Assembly (NCBI GenBank): GCA_016293845.1
Contig: JAEDDH010000005.1
Span: 111,223-175,222 of the forward strand
DNA from: Bacteroidales bacterium
Lineage (GTDB): Bacteria > Bacteroidota > Bacteroidia > Bacteroidales > UBA3824
Direction: 5' to 3'
DNA length: 64,000 nucleotides
Below the pieces are notes generated by a model. The model saw only the letters and a program-made list of their open reading frames with translations. It was not told the origin of the DNA and searched no databases. Within the stretch, counting starts at the first letter, position 1; each line of letters opens with the position of its first letter. Positions 24,385-34,476 of the stretch are shown in pieces. Made by a program: the position numbers and the translations under genes.

Positions 24385-25245
24385 ATGAAAATAAAGAACC
24401 TATTAATTGCACTCGTGGCGGTGCTTGTGGCTCTGCCCTCGTTGGCTCAAGAAAAGGTGGCGGGCGCCGACGTTATCAAAAAGTTTCTCAACACCAAAAC
24501 CTGCGTTGTGCTCGACAACAATATTTTCAATAGTTACAATTCGGGTATAAAACAGGCAGTTGAGAGCAGTTGGACAATCACAAAGTTTGAATATTGCTCG
24601 TTCGACGATTTTCAAAAACGCAAATACGACCCTCAGTATTCGTTTTTGATGGTTACAAAAGACTATTACAAAGACGATTCTGACAAAATGACCTACGCAT
24701 TTCTTTCGCTAATGCTTGGCGGCGACTACAAGTCGGTGTATGATATGCCCACACTTGCTTCGTTCCCACTTTCTTATTACGAAAATCAGGATTATGAGAA
24801 ATATGTATACAAACTTGCACCCATTGTCAAGTTTATGCAGAATCACGTAAACCTTACCAAAGATCATCCTGAACTTACCGAAAAAAATATCGTTCTCTAT
24901 TACAATCGCAATGCCGAAAAACTTGGCGATAAAAAACTCTATATTATAAAAGAAGACCTTCCCAAAGACCTCAACACCGATGCCAAGGTTAAAGCAGTGT
25001 ATGCCAAGCCGTTCCAAATACTTGCCGAGCAAGAAAATCTTGAGGATATTGTTAAGGCCAACGACCCAAAGGCAGTGTTTGTACACAAGGTAGGACCTCC
25101 CAAGGGTAGCCCCAAGGCAGCTCGCTGTTTTAATGTTGTGCTTGGCAACGACGGCTCTGTATATTATTTCGGTTGGCATAAAATCAGCTCCAAAGAACCC
25201 GACGGTTTTCTCAAAGGCGATTTCAAAAAATTAGGAAAGCAATAA
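24385..25245 (+). CDS. Exported protein of unknown function
   Basis: A 286-residue protein with a strong signal peptide (MKIKNLLIALVAVLVALPSLAQ). The mature part alternates helices and strands with no clear catalytic residues. It contains ENIVLYYNRNAEKLGDKKLY and, near the end, GSPKAARCFNVVLGNDGSVYYFGWHKISS. It follows another secreted protein on the same strand and precedes frr by 64 bp. I do not recognise the family. A periplasmic or surface role is all that the sequence supports. Confidence 0.7.
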   Translation: MKIKNLLIALVAVLVALPSLAQEKVAGADVIKKFLNTKTCVVLDNNIFNSYNSGIKQAVESSWTITKFEYCSFDDFQKRKYDPQYSFLMVTKDYYKDDSDKMTYAFLSLMLGGDYKSVYDMPTLASFPLSYYENQDYEKYVYKLAPIVKFMQNHVNLTKDHPELTEKNIVLYYNRNAEKLGDKKLYIIKEDLPKDLNTDAKVKAVYAKPFQILAEQENLEDIVKANDPKAVFVHKVGPPKGSPKAARCFNVVLGNDGSVYYFGWHKISSKEPDGFLKGDFKKLGKQ

Positions 25246-25309
25246 AAAATTTTGTTGTTAATAAATATACCTATATATTTGTAAAAAATAATTTTAACGA
25301 AAACACATA

Positions 25310-25873
25310 ATGAACGAAGAAGCACAAATGTACATAGACGAGGCGGAAGAGAAAATGAAAGCCGCTGTAGTTCACTTTGAAGGCGAACTTGCCAAAATCC
25401 GCGCTGGAAAAGCTACTCCCGCCATATTGCAGGGCATTTCGGTAGACTATTACGGCACACCCACTCCCCTTAATCAGGTAGCAAACGTAGGCACCACCGA
25501 CGCTCGCACAATTGTAGTGCAGCCTTGGGAAAAAACTATGCTCCCAAAAATCGAAAAGGAGATTCTGAAGGCAAACCTCGGACTTACTCCCACCAACAAC
25601 GGCGAAATACTCCGCATTGTGATTCCCGCCCTCACCGAAGAACGCCGCAAGGCTCTTGTAAAACAGGTTAAGAGCGAGGCCGAAAATGCTCGTGTGGCTG
25701 TCCGCAGTGTTCGCAAAGATACCAACAATACTCTTAAAGCCCTTGAAAAAGACGGACTTACCGAAGACGAATCTAAACAGGGTCAGGAGTTGGTACAAAA
25801 ACTTACCGACCGTTTTGTAGCCGACATCGACAAAATTTCGCAGGCTAAAGAAAACGAGATTATGACTGTGTAA
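25310..25873 (+). CDS. frr: Ribosome recycling factor
   Basis: A 187-residue factor that splits post-termination ribosomes with EF-G. It has the diagnostic FEGELAKIRAGKATPAILQGISVDYYG near the N-terminus. VANVGTTDARTIVVQPWEK and the C-terminal helix RKALVKQVKSEAENARVAVR are also present. Full length and normal start. A hairpin terminator lies 37 bp after the stop. Unlike many bacteria, pyrH is not adjacent here but lies about 15 kb away on the other strand. Confidence 0.97.
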   Translation: MNEEAQMYIDEAEEKMKAAVVHFEGELAKIRAGKATPAILQGISVDYYGTPTPLNQVANVGTTDARTIVVQPWEKTMLPKIEKEILKANLGLTPTNNGEILRIVIPALTEERRKALVKQVKSEAENARVAVRSVRKDTNNTLKALEKDGLTEDESKQGQELVQKLTDRFVADIDKISQAKENEIMTV

Positions 25874-25909
25874 AAAAAAATTTTCAAATAGTCGAAAAAA
25901 ATAATTAAA

Positions 25910-25936
25910 AAAAGCCTGTTAATTCAGGCTTTTTTC
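25910..25936 (+). terminator. Terminator of frr
   Basis: Stem AAAAGCCTG (25910-25918) with CAGGCTTTT (25925-25933), loop TTAATT, followed by a T-run. Located between frr and the SpoIIE sensor gene. Confidence 0.85.
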
Positions 25937-25973
25937 GTTAATTTGTAATAATTAATAGAAACAAGAAAATTTA

Positions 25974-28900
25974 ATGTGTTTGACTGATATTATACGATGT
26001 TTAGTTGTGGCGGTGGCAATGCTTATTGCGCCTTATGCCGCTGTGTGTCAGCAGTCAAATACATTCCGCAAGTCGTCGTTTATACACAACTACCGTCTCG
26101 ACGAAAAAGGCTACATCGCAAAATGCTCGCAATTGGCCGAGGATGCCAACGGCTGTATAATGTCGTGCACATCGTCGGGATTAAAAATCTACAACGGCCG
26201 TCTGTGGGAGCGTTTTTACTCCACCAACCGTTCGGAACTTTTGTCAAAAGTGTATGTTTCGCCTTTTAACGATATTTATGTGGCTGGTCCAGAGTGTCTT
26301 GGTTACTATCACCCCGAAATCAACGGCACGTTAAAATTCATTCCATTAGAAGTGCCATTCAATAGCCGCGACGTTACCAATATTTTTGGATGCGAATCTG
26401 GCAGCGGCAGGGTAGTGTTTATGCTCAATGATGGTTTAGCAGTATTGAGCAACAGCATCATTGTGCGTAGCGTGGGCGATATAGCAGCCTCAATGCCCTA
26501 CAAAGGCGGTATCGTGATACTCTGCACCAACGGCGATTTTTACACATATTTTGACGGACAATTGCAAAACGTTTGTAATATTAGCAATTCGGGCATTAGT
26601 ACCGACAATGTTAAGATGTTAGAGATGGATAATTCGCGCCTTTTGTTTATTTCTAAGGGCTACAAAGCGTGCGAAATCAATCTCGATAAATTGCTGGAAA
26701 ACAAAAGTATAACTTCCAATGATGTAAAACCCATAACGCTTGCCACCGACAATCACCCCAACATTGTGGTAAACGATATCAAATACAACACCCGTTTGCG
26801 CAAACTTGCAGTAGCCACCAACAACGGCATCTATGTCTATTCCAACCGCTACGAATATCTCCAAAAAATCGACAAGGATATCAATCTGCCTGTCAACGAT
26901 ATAGTTAACGTGTTTTTTGATTCTAAAAACAATCTCTGGGCATCATATTCGGGCGGAGTTTCAAAGATAGAACTCAATTCGCCGTTTGTATTCTACTTTG
27001 CTAATCAAGGAGTTTCGAACGTGGTGCTATGTGCTCATACCGACAATAACTACTATTATGTGGGCACAGTGTCGTCGATTTTTGTATCGTCGCACGAGGG
27101 AGCAGGCAAAAATTCGAGTTTCCGCGCCATTCCGTATAATGAAACGCATGGTCAGCATTTCTGTTGGGATTTGGTTGGTATCAACGGAATTACGCTTGCC
27201 TGTACATCAGAAGGACTTTATCAGGTTTTTCCCGATAAGGCAGTGCAGATTGCCCGTACAGGTCGCACATACGGAGCAGCTATTTCGCCTCTCTATCCCG
27301 GAAAACTCTTTATCACTGGTTTTGAAGGCTTTAAGGTGTGCGACTATGTTATTAACAATGGTAAAATTGCAGTATCTAATATACGCAGTATCAGTCAGAT
27401 AACCCGTCCGCTATTTAAAATTAAAATTGCCAACAATGGTTCGTTTTGGTGCACTTCGCTTTCCGCCGGTATTTTGTTGCTAACACCTAAGGATAACACT
27501 CTAACCGACTTTGATTCAGAGTATATCGACGCTAATTACGGCCTTGAACATTTAAACCAACTTACTGTTGAGGTGGTGGGCGATATGGTGTATATCAACG
27601 ACGGACAGTTTAAACGCGCAAAAATCGGAAATCTATCACAACCGATTGTGTTTGAAGTTGATACTGCTCTTAATAAATGTTTCGACCCTGACGAATTGAT
27701 TTACCATTTTGCATACAGCAAACTTACCGACGAGTTTTTTGTTTTTACACAGTCTACTAATCGTCGAATCAACCGCACAAATCCCGAACAAAACGAGATT
27801 ATCAATTTCAGAGTATCTTTAGAAACAGTCTACAATATCAATGTGTTAGATTCAGTGTTGCTTTATTCTACCAACCGTGGACTTGTAAAGGGCGATATCA
27901 AAGATACCACATCGTTTAATCCCGCAAGCCAACCTTTCAACACTATTATCAACTCGGTAACATTTAATGGCGAAAGAATTTACCGTGGCTACCGATATTT
28001 CAAAAGCCCCACAGCCGACCGAAATTATAATGTGTACACCACTTACGACGATTTGGGCCACCCTACCGATTCAATTTTCAAAGCAGAATGTGCGTATCAC
28101 AACAACAAAATCCGCATCACTTTTTCCACTTCGGCGTTTGAAAATCTTGAGTCAACACTTTATAGTTACAAGCTCGAAGGAATCGACAATGGTTGGAACG
28201 ATTGGTCGCACGCCAGTGTAAGAGAATTTACCAAACTTCCTCCAGGACGCTATGTGTTTAAGGTTAAGGCCAAAAACTGCGAAAATGTAGAATCGTCGGT
28301 GGCGTCGTTTGAATTTACGATAGTTACACCGTTTTATTTAAGTGTTTGGGCAATGCTACTTTATGTATTGCTTGTAGCATTATTGATTACTTTGTTTATC
28401 CGTCGTCGCACTGCTAAGTTGAAAAACAAGGCGAATAATCTTTCGGCTCTGCTTCAGCAACGCAACCAACAACTTGAGGATCAAAACGAACGCCTCCGTC
28501 AGATGTCATTTGTGGCAACCCGTTCTACCAATTCGGTAATTATTATGGATAAAGACGGCAATATCAAATGGACAAACGATTCATTTAAAAATATTTACGG
28601 GTGCTCGTTTGATGAATTTCTTTATATTCATGGACGTAATTATTTCGATTCGTATCTATCGTCCGACAAGAAAAATCAAGAACTAATTCAGTTGGCGCGT
28701 CAGAGTAGTCAAAATGTTACATACGAAACCTGTCACCGTTTCTACGATAGTGTAAATTGGGTGCAGGCTTCGTTAGATACCGTTTTCGACGATAATGGCA
28801 ACCTTTGCAACTGGATTCTCACCGAAACCGACATCACCATGCTAAAACGTGCTCAAGAGGAGGGAAGTCGTCAGGCAACTCAACTCACCGAGGCTTTTAT

Positions 28901-29774
28901 GCAGTTGCAAGAAAACCAGTTGCAGATAGAGATGCAGAAGGAACAACTCTTTATGAAAAATTCTGAGCTCGAAAAAGGTTACAAAAAAATCGAGGTTCAA
29001 AACAATGCCATTACGAATAGTCTTCACTATGCTCAGCAGATGCAGCACTCTATATTACCTTTGGACGAGAGCATTTCGCAATATTTTGAGCATTTTGTAA
29101 TATATATGCCAAAGGATATTGTTTCGGGCGACTTTTATTGGTTTGAACCTCTGCCCGATGGTTCGCTGATATTTGTGGTTGCTGACTGTACAGGTCACGG
29201 CGTGCCCGGAGCGTTTATGAGTTTGATTGGCTACAACTTGCTCAACGAAATTATTATGATTCAGGATATTACGCAGCCAAAACAGATTTTTGAAAACCTC
29301 AGTCAAGGTCTTATAAATGTATTGAAACAAGAGCGCAACCAAAACTACGACGGTATGGAAGTCCGCCTATGCCGTTTTGTAAAAATAGATGGCGGATATA
29401 ATGTAACATTCTGCGGCACAGGTTCTTCTATATTCTACTACGACCATACCACCGACGAAATGCAGCGTATCAAGGGTGTGCACCGTCATCTGGGTCTCAC
29501 CGACGAAACCGTTATTAACAACGATTTTGAAGAGCATCAATTTCTTTTCCGCCCGGGCGACAAACTTTTTATGATAACCGACGGTCTTGTAGATCAAAAT
29601 AATCCGCAACGCAAACGATTTGGTACTGAGCGGTTTATACGTTTTGTAACGCAGCACCGCACTGATTCGGTTGTGAATACGGGTAACCTGCTTTCTGCCG
29701 AACTAAATGCCTTTATGGACGGTCAGCCTCAGCGCGACGATATTACTGTTGTAGGTCTTTCAATTAAGCAATAA
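25974..29774 (+). CDS. Hybrid sensor: beta-propeller, Y_Y_Y, PAS and SpoIIE phosphatase
   Basis: A 1266-residue membrane protein. A signal peptide (about 1-25) is followed by a periplasmic two-component-type propeller (about 30-715) and a Y_Y_Y domain (SYKLEGIDNGWNDWSHA, about 720-785). One membrane segment follows (about 787-810, then RRRTAK), then a coiled coil, a PAS domain (SVIIMDKDGNIKWTNDSF, about 855-960), a second coiled coil and a C-terminal SpoIIE/PP2C phosphatase. The phosphatase carries the metal-binding GDFYWFEPLPDG, VVADCTGHGVPGAFMSLIG and, near the end, QRDDITVVG. It lacks a kinase domain, so signals from outside probably control a Ser/Thr dephosphorylation partner switch inside. 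No anti-sigma or STAS partner is adjacent. It overlaps the next gene by one base (TAATG). Confidence 0.9.
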   Translation: MCLTDIIRCLVVAVAMLIAPYAAVCQQSNTFRKSSFIHNYRLDEKGYIAKCSQLAEDANGCIMSCTSSGLKIYNGRLWERFYSTNRSELLSKVYVSPFNDIYVAGPECLGYYHPEINGTLKFIPLEVPFNSRDVTNIFGCESGSGRVVFMLNDGLAVLSNSIIVRSVGDIAASMPYKGGIVILCTNGDFYTYFDGQLQNVCNISNSGISTDNVKMLEMDNSRLLFISKGYKACEINLDKLLENKSITSNDVKPITLATDNHPNIVVNDIKYNTRLRKLAVATNNGIYVYSNRYEYLQKIDKDINLPVNDIVNVFFDSKNNLWASYSGGVSKIELNSPFVFYFANQGVSNVVLCAHTDNNYYYVGTVSSIFVSSHEGAGKNSSFRAIPYNETHGQHFCWDLVGINGITLACTSEGLYQVFPDKAVQIARTGRTYGAAISPLYPGKLFITGFEGFKVCDYVINNGKIAVSNIRSISQITRPLFKIKIANNGSFWCTSLSAGILLLTPKDNTLTDFDSEYIDANYGLEHLNQLTVEVVGDMVYINDGQFKRAKIGNLSQPIVFEVDTALNKCFDPDELIYHFAYSKLTDEFFVFTQSTNRRINRTNPEQNEIINFRVSLETVYNINVLDSVLLYSTNRGLVKGDIKDTTSFNPASQPFNTIINSVTFNGERIYRGYRYFKSPTADRNYNVYTTYDDLGHPTDSIFKAECAYHNNKIRITFSTSAFENLESTLYSYKLEGIDNGWNDWSHASVREFTKLPPGRYVFKVKAKNCENVESSVASFEFTIVTPFYLSVWAMLLYVLLVALLITLFIRRRTAKLKNKANNLSALLQQRNQQLEDQNERLRQMSFVATRSTNSVIIMDKDGNIKWTNDSFKNIYGCSFDEFLYIHGRNYFDSYLSSDKKNQELIQLARQSSQNVTYETCHRFYDSVNWVQASLDTVFDDNGNLCNWILTETDITMLKRAQEEGSRQATQLTEAFMQLQENQLQIEMQKEQLFMKNSELEKGYKKIEVQNNAITNSLHYAQQMQHSILPLDESISQYFEHFVIYMPKDIVSGDFYWFEPLPDGSLIFVVADCTGHGVPGAFMSLIGYNLLNEIIMIQDITQPKQIFENLSQGLINVLKQERNQNYDGMEVRLCRFVKIDGGYNVTFCGTGSSIFYYDHTTDEMQRIKGVHRHLGLTDETVINNDFEEHQFLFRPGDKLFMITDGLVDQNNPQRKRFGTERFIRFVTQHRTDSVVNTGNLLSAELNAFMDGQPQRDDITVVGLSIKQ

Positions 29775-31579
29775 TGGAACTTCTCTCTCCCGCAAAAAAT
29801 CTTGAAACAGCCATTGCCGCTATCAATTGTGGTGCAGATGCTGTGTATATTGGTGCCAACGACTTTTCGGCTCGCAAGGCTGCGGGCAACTCTATTCAGG
29901 ATATAGAAAAACTTGTAAACTATGCCCATTTTTATAAAGTAAAGGTTTATGTAACTCTAAATACAATTCTTTACGACAATGAATTGCCTATTGCGAATAA
30001 ACTTATTAGCAACCTCTACAATATTGGCGTGGATGCGCTTATTATTCAGGATTTGGGCATATTAGAAATGGATATTCCGCCGATAGAACTGCACGCAAGC
30101 ACACAGATGAATAATTTTGATTTACAGCGGATTAAGTTTTTTGATGAGATTGGATTTAAACGTATTGTGCTTGCACGAGAAACTCCTTTGGAGCGGATTA
30201 AAGAGATTCGTAAGAGCATAAACGCTGAAATAGAGTGCTTTATCCATGGTGCGTTGTGCGTTTCGCTAAGCGGACAATGCTATATGAGCGCGGCTATCGG
30301 CGGACGTAGTGCCAATCGTGGAGAATGTGCGCAGGCGTGCCGCTTGAAATACGATTTGTTCAATAGTAGGGGAGAAGTTCTGCTAAAAGATTATTATCTA
30401 TTGTCGCTCAGAGATTTAAATATGACTTCGCATATTGCTGAGATGTACGCCGCTGGTGTAGATTCGCTTAAAATAGAGGGCAGATTAAAAGATAAATCTT
30501 ACGTTGCCAATATTACCGCTCATTATAGAAATCTGATTGATAATATTTTAGACGGTAAAGTTAAAAAGCCGTCGTCGGGACGTTCTATATTTGATTTTAC
30601 GCCCTCGCCCGATAAGGTTTTCAATCGTAAATTCACCGATTATTTTGCCGTTGAGCCAAAAAAGGGTATGGCAAATTATATTAGTCCCAAATCTTCGGGT
30701 GAATATTTGGGTAAGTTGGTTATGGTAAGAGGTAACAATTTGAAAATCAAGACTGATGAGGTGATTTCAAATGGCGATGGATTGTGCTGCGTGGTTAACG
30801 GCGCAATGTACGGTTTTCGTGTAGAGAAAATCGAGAATGGCGTTATCACAGCCAATTTAAAAGAGAAAATTGCCACTGGCACAGATATTTACCGCAATCT
30901 CGATATCAAGTTTCAACAAAGACTCGACAACAACAAAACCACCCGCAAAGTTGCCGTTGATTTTACAGTAACACTATCTGAAAATGGCTTTACAATAATT
31001 GCTCTTGATGAAGATAATATTGAATGTGAGTATTTTACACAATTTCAATTGCAGAAAGCCGACAATCAAGAGAGGGCTTTTAACAGCATCACCAATTCGC
31101 TAAGCAAATGTGGCGAAAAGTTTGAATGTAAGCGTATTACCTTTGATTTTGACGAATCGCCTTTTATTCCCAACTCAGTAATCAACGAAGCCCGTCGCAC
31201 TATTTTGCAAATGCTTGAACAAAAGCGCATTAAATCTTTTCACCCAAAAGATTCGCCCAAACCCTCGGGCAATGCCCCATATTTTGAAACCGAAGGAGGA
31301 TACAGGCTCAATGTTTCAAACCGTCTGGCTAAGGAATTTTACAAAAAACACGGCTGTAACGTTGCTCAGACGGCATTTGAACTCCAAAACTCTACCAAAG
31401 GTCTTGAACTTATGACCACACGCTTCTGTATCCGTCGCGAATTGGGTTATTGTCCCAAAAATCAAGGTGTTATGCCCGATAAATGGAAATGCGACGAATA
31501 CCGCTTAGTAAGTTCTTACGGTTCATTCGCACTAAAATTCGATTGCAAGGAGTGTTTTATGCGGGTTTTTAATAGATAA
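29774..31579 (+). CDS. U32-family protein (RlhA/TrhP-like RNA hydroxylation)
   Basis: A 601-residue protein of the U32 'collagenase-like' family. Residues 1-290 form the TIM-barrel core with MELLSPAKNLETAIAAINCGADAVYIG and the signature ECFIHGALCVSLSGQCYMSA and GECAQACR, whose cysteines are thought to hold an iron-sulfur cluster. The long C-terminal part ends in a second Cys-rich segment (TRFCIRRELGYCPKN, then FDCKECFMRVF). The extra domains fit RlhA, which hydroxylates 23S rRNA C2501, more than the shorter TrhO/TrhP tRNA type. The start codon overlaps the sensor gene's stop, so the two are translationally coupled. Labelled a peptidase in old records, but peptidase activity is doubtful. Confidence 0.85.
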   Translation: MELLSPAKNLETAIAAINCGADAVYIGANDFSARKAAGNSIQDIEKLVNYAHFYKVKVYVTLNTILYDNELPIANKLISNLYNIGVDALIIQDLGILEMDIPPIELHASTQMNNFDLQRIKFFDEIGFKRIVLARETPLERIKEIRKSINAEIECFIHGALCVSLSGQCYMSAAIGGRSANRGECAQACRLKYDLFNSRGEVLLKDYYLLSLRDLNMTSHIAEMYAAGVDSLKIEGRLKDKSYVANITAHYRNLIDNILDGKVKKPSSGRSIFDFTPSPDKVFNRKFTDYFAVEPKKGMANYISPKSSGEYLGKLVMVRGNNLKIKTDEVISNGDGLCCVVNGAMYGFRVEKIENGVITANLKEKIATGTDIYRNLDIKFQQRLDNNKTTRKVAVDFTVTLSENGFTIIALDEDNIECEYFTQFQLQKADNQERAFNSITNSLSKCGEKFECKRITFDFDESPFIPNSVINEARRTILQMLEQKRIKSFHPKDSPKPSGNAPYFETEGGYRLNVSNRLAKEFYKKHGCNVAQTAFELQNSTKGLELMTTRFCIRRELGYCPKNQGVMPDKWKCDEYRLVSSYGSFALKFDCKECFMRVFNR

Positions 31580-31615
31580 TTTCTATCTTAGCGGCACACA
31601 TTTTTTTGCTTTTTC

Positions 31616-33031
31616 ATGGACGAGAAGGTTTTTAAAGATACTCCGATAATCCCTGGTGTAATCCGTGCGAGCGATATTCCCGGAGTGCCGCCGATGATTT
31701 CAAAAATGCGGCAGATGTACGAGTATGGCGGTGGCGCCCCTCTGTTGCAAGCCAAAAACTTTTACCGTCAGGGCAAGTTTATGGAAAATTTTGAGGATAA
31801 TGCCACGGTGAACGTTCATTTTCAGCATTATTTTCCCACCTATCACGATATGAATGTGAGTCAGTTGCGCACATATTTTACTTGGCGCACCGATGTCCGC
31901 AAGGGTGTGTTTAAGCCTACATCGCTGTCGTATCTCTACCTTTATATCTACGAACTTATCAATGGTATCGGTGTAAATTCACCACAAGAGTCGCTCAGCA
32001 AGATGGACAAAATTCGTGACGCATATTCGGGTGAAAGTTACGATGCCCGCCGTGTGGTTAACTATCTGAATCATTGGGCGTGCGATTTGTGCATTGTTAA
32101 CAATCTTCCCAAAGAAACGCTTGAAAAATATTCTACCGACAGTAACGATAATCACCGCGCTCTATCGCTGCTGCATAATCCCGACAATGCCTCCGACGAT
32201 GAGATTTTTGCGGCTTTTGAACTCATTTCTGCCAAAAAAATCACAAAATCGCCTGTGTTTACAAAGCAGGGCGAAAACGGCAAAAAATATTTTGTAGGCG
32301 TTTGGCGATATTTGACTAAGGAACTGTTTAACAATATTTTTGGCGAACCTGTTACCCGAAGTTGGCAACCTTTTGCTAATGCTATTTACTATGCTGCGGC
32401 AAAAACCGACGATGCTATTTACGAATTATATACCACATTGATGTACATTTTCCGCCGTGGCGAATGGTATCAGAAGTTTTACGATTTTGCCTATCCGCAA
32501 AAACGTATGTTGGTAAATTACATTGGTGCAGTGGATTACAAACTCCGTCAGTATTTTCGCACGGGTAGCAAGGTAAAAGAGATGGAGGCGTATCAGCCAT
32601 TTTTTGAAGGTATCGACAAGGCTATCCGCTATTGCGAATTTCAATCACGTCCGCAAGTATCGGTAAACCTCTCATCCTTAGACCAAATTCGCACCGATTC
32701 TGCCGAAACCCGCGAAAGCCTTCTCACAGAGGAGGATATGATTGATATTGAAACCACTACGTCGCACGCCCCCATTGCTGCCGTAGAAACTGTGTGCACT
32801 CCGTCTCAGCAATCACAATCTATCGAAAAACAAATTCTTATTGCCCTTTTGCAAAATTCGTCTGTTAGCGAAATTATTAAAACACATCACCTTATGCCAT
32901 CTGTTTTGGCAGATAAGATTAACGAGATGTATTTTGATGAATTTGCCGACAATGTGGTTGACTGTGATGGTTCAACTATCACATTAATAGATGATTACGT
33001 AGAAGATTTAAAGAATTTGCTTTTGTCGTAG
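31616..33031 (+). CDS. TerB_N-domain protein (first gene of a defence-like operon)
   Basis: A 471-residue cytoplasmic protein. Residues about 60-190 fit TerB_N: FPTYHDMNVSQLRTYFTWR, then SYLYLYIYELINGIG, followed by an all-helical region. The C-terminal 120 residues are acidic and may bind a partner. Known context: TerB_N domains occur in predicted DNA-processing or phage-restriction complexes with ATPases and SF2 helicases. Exactly such genes follow (BrxD-like ATPase at +57 bp and helicase further on). It begins 36 bp after the U32 gene. No catalytic site is visible, so a scaffold or sensor role is inferred. Confidence 0.75.
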   Translation: MDEKVFKDTPIIPGVIRASDIPGVPPMISKMRQMYEYGGGAPLLQAKNFYRQGKFMENFEDNATVNVHFQHYFPTYHDMNVSQLRTYFTWRTDVRKGVFKPTSLSYLYLYIYELINGIGVNSPQESLSKMDKIRDAYSGESYDARRVVNYLNHWACDLCIVNNLPKETLEKYSTDSNDNHRALSLLHNPDNASDDEIFAAFELISAKKITKSPVFTKQGENGKKYFVGVWRYLTKELFNNIFGEPVTRSWQPFANAIYYAAAKTDDAIYELYTTLMYIFRRGEWYQKFYDFAYPQKRMLVNYIGAVDYKLRQYFRTGSKVKEMEAYQPFFEGIDKAIRYCEFQSRPQVSVNLSSLDQIRTDSAETRESLLTEEDMIDIETTTSHAPIAAVETVCTPSQQSQSIEKQILIALLQNSSVSEIIKTHHLMPSVLADKINEMYFDEFADNVVDCDGSTITLIDDYVEDLKNLLLS

Positions 33032-33087
33032 TCATTATCCGGCATTTTTATTATTTTTGCCACGCATTACTCAGAAATCAATTTTTT

Positions 33088-34413
33088 ATGGAACAGGTAA
33101 AAATCCCCCGACGCATTGCGCAAACTGTGCTCAACTCGCTCAAAGGCGGTGTTGTGCCGCGTATTGGTCTGCCTTACATTGCAGTAGGTCGCAAAAACGA
33201 GATTGCCGCGCTTCTTCACGATGTGGATATTATTTCGGAAGGCGGAGCGTCGTTTCGTTTTATTGTGGGCAAATATGGTTCGGGCAAGAGTTTTCTTTTA
33301 CAAACCATACGCAACTATGTGATGGACAAGGGTTTTGTGGTGGCTGATGCCGACCTTTCGCCCGAACGTCGTTTGCAAGGTACACGCGGTCAGGGTCTTG
33401 CTACTTATCGCGAACTTATTTCAAACCTTTCTACCAAAACCAAACCCGAAGGTGGTGCACTCACATTGGTTCTCGACCGTTGGATTTCGGGCGTGCAGAG
33501 TGCCGCAGTTCAGCAAACAGGTTTGGATATCAATAATCCAGAACTCGCCAAAGAGGTTGACCGCAGAATTTTTGCCGTTACATCGTCTCTTGGCGAACTT
33601 GTGCACGGTTTTGAGTTTGGAAAACTTATCTCAGCATATTACCACGCCTATTTGGATGGCGACGATACCACAAAAGCAAAGGTAACACGTTGGTTTCGTG
33701 GAGAATATACCCAAAAACGTGAAGCCAAGGACGAACTCGGTATAAGCATCATCATCACCGACGACGATTGGTACGACTATCTGAAACTCTTTGCCAATTT
33801 TTTCCGTCTTGCAGGTTATACAGGTTTGATGGTGATGATCGACGAACTTGTGAATATCTACAAAATTCCGCAATCTATTAGCCGTCAGTACAATTACGAA
33901 AAAATGCTCACGATGTACAACGACACTCTTCAAGGTAAGGCTAAATATCTTGGTATAATAATGGGCGCAACTCCGCAAACCGTTGAGGATAAGCGCAGAG
34001 GCGTGTATAGTTACGAGGCTCTCCGTTCGCGACTTGCCGAAGGACGTTTTTCAAAACCCGGCACACGCGACCTTCTTGCACCGATTATCCGCTTAGACCC
34101 GCTTTCTGCCGAGGAGATGCTTGTGCTTTGCGAAAAACTCCGTGATATGCACGCAGGACTTTACTATTACACCACACGCCTTACCACCGACGATTTGGTA
34201 ACTTTCGTAAAAACAGAGTTTTCGCGTATTGGAGCCGACCAAAACATCACTCCTCGCGAAGTGATTCGTGATTTTATAGAACTCTCTGATTTACTGTACC
34301 AAAATTCCTCGCTCAAACTCTCCGATATCCTTACCTCCGGCGATTTCACCTTCGCCAAATCCGAGGCAGTATCGGATGAAAGAGGAGAGGAGTTTGCAGA
34401 GTTTGAGGTGTGA
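33088..34413 (+). CDS. BrxD-like P-loop ATPase (DUF2791)
   Basis: A 441-residue ATPase. The opening IPRRIAQTVLNSLKGGVVPR followed by GLPYIAVGRKNEI is the DUF2791/BrxD signature. Walker A is GKYGSGKSF (61-69). Walker B is MVMIDELVN (Asp252, Glu253). A sensor-like stretch follows (IIMGATPQTVEDKRRGVYSYEALRSRL), and a C-terminal helical winged region (ITPREVIRDFIELSDLL). In BREX type 2 systems, brxD sits beside the helicase gene brxHI. Here an Lhr-like helicase follows two small genes later, but pglX, pglZ and brxC/pglY are absent from the window. It therefore belongs to a smaller BREX-related module with TerB_N. Confidence 0.85.
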   Translation: MEQVKIPRRIAQTVLNSLKGGVVPRIGLPYIAVGRKNEIAALLHDVDIISEGGASFRFIVGKYGSGKSFLLQTIRNYVMDKGFVVADADLSPERRLQGTRGQGLATYRELISNLSTKTKPEGGALTLVLDRWISGVQSAAVQQTGLDINNPELAKEVDRRIFAVTSSLGELVHGFEFGKLISAYYHAYLDGDDTTKAKVTRWFRGEYTQKREAKDELGISIIITDDDWYDYLKLFANFFRLAGYTGLMVMIDELVNIYKIPQSISRQYNYEKMLTMYNDTLQGKAKYLGIIMGATPQTVEDKRRGVYSYEALRSRLAEGRFSKPGTRDLLAPIIRLDPLSAEEMLVLCEKLRDMHAGLYYYTTRLTTDDLVTFVKTEFSRIGADQNITPREVIRDFIELSDLLYQNSSLKLSDILTSGDFTFAKSEAVSDERGEEFAEFEV

Positions 34414-34476
34414 TTTTTTCATTTGCATTTTTCCTGATAATACCATACATTTGCATTAATAAAACGATTTCAATCT

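Noticed and set aside
29774..31579. Collagenase-type peptidase
   Set aside because: U32 proteins with these Cys-rich motifs are now linked to RNA hydroxylation. No protease catalytic site is visible.
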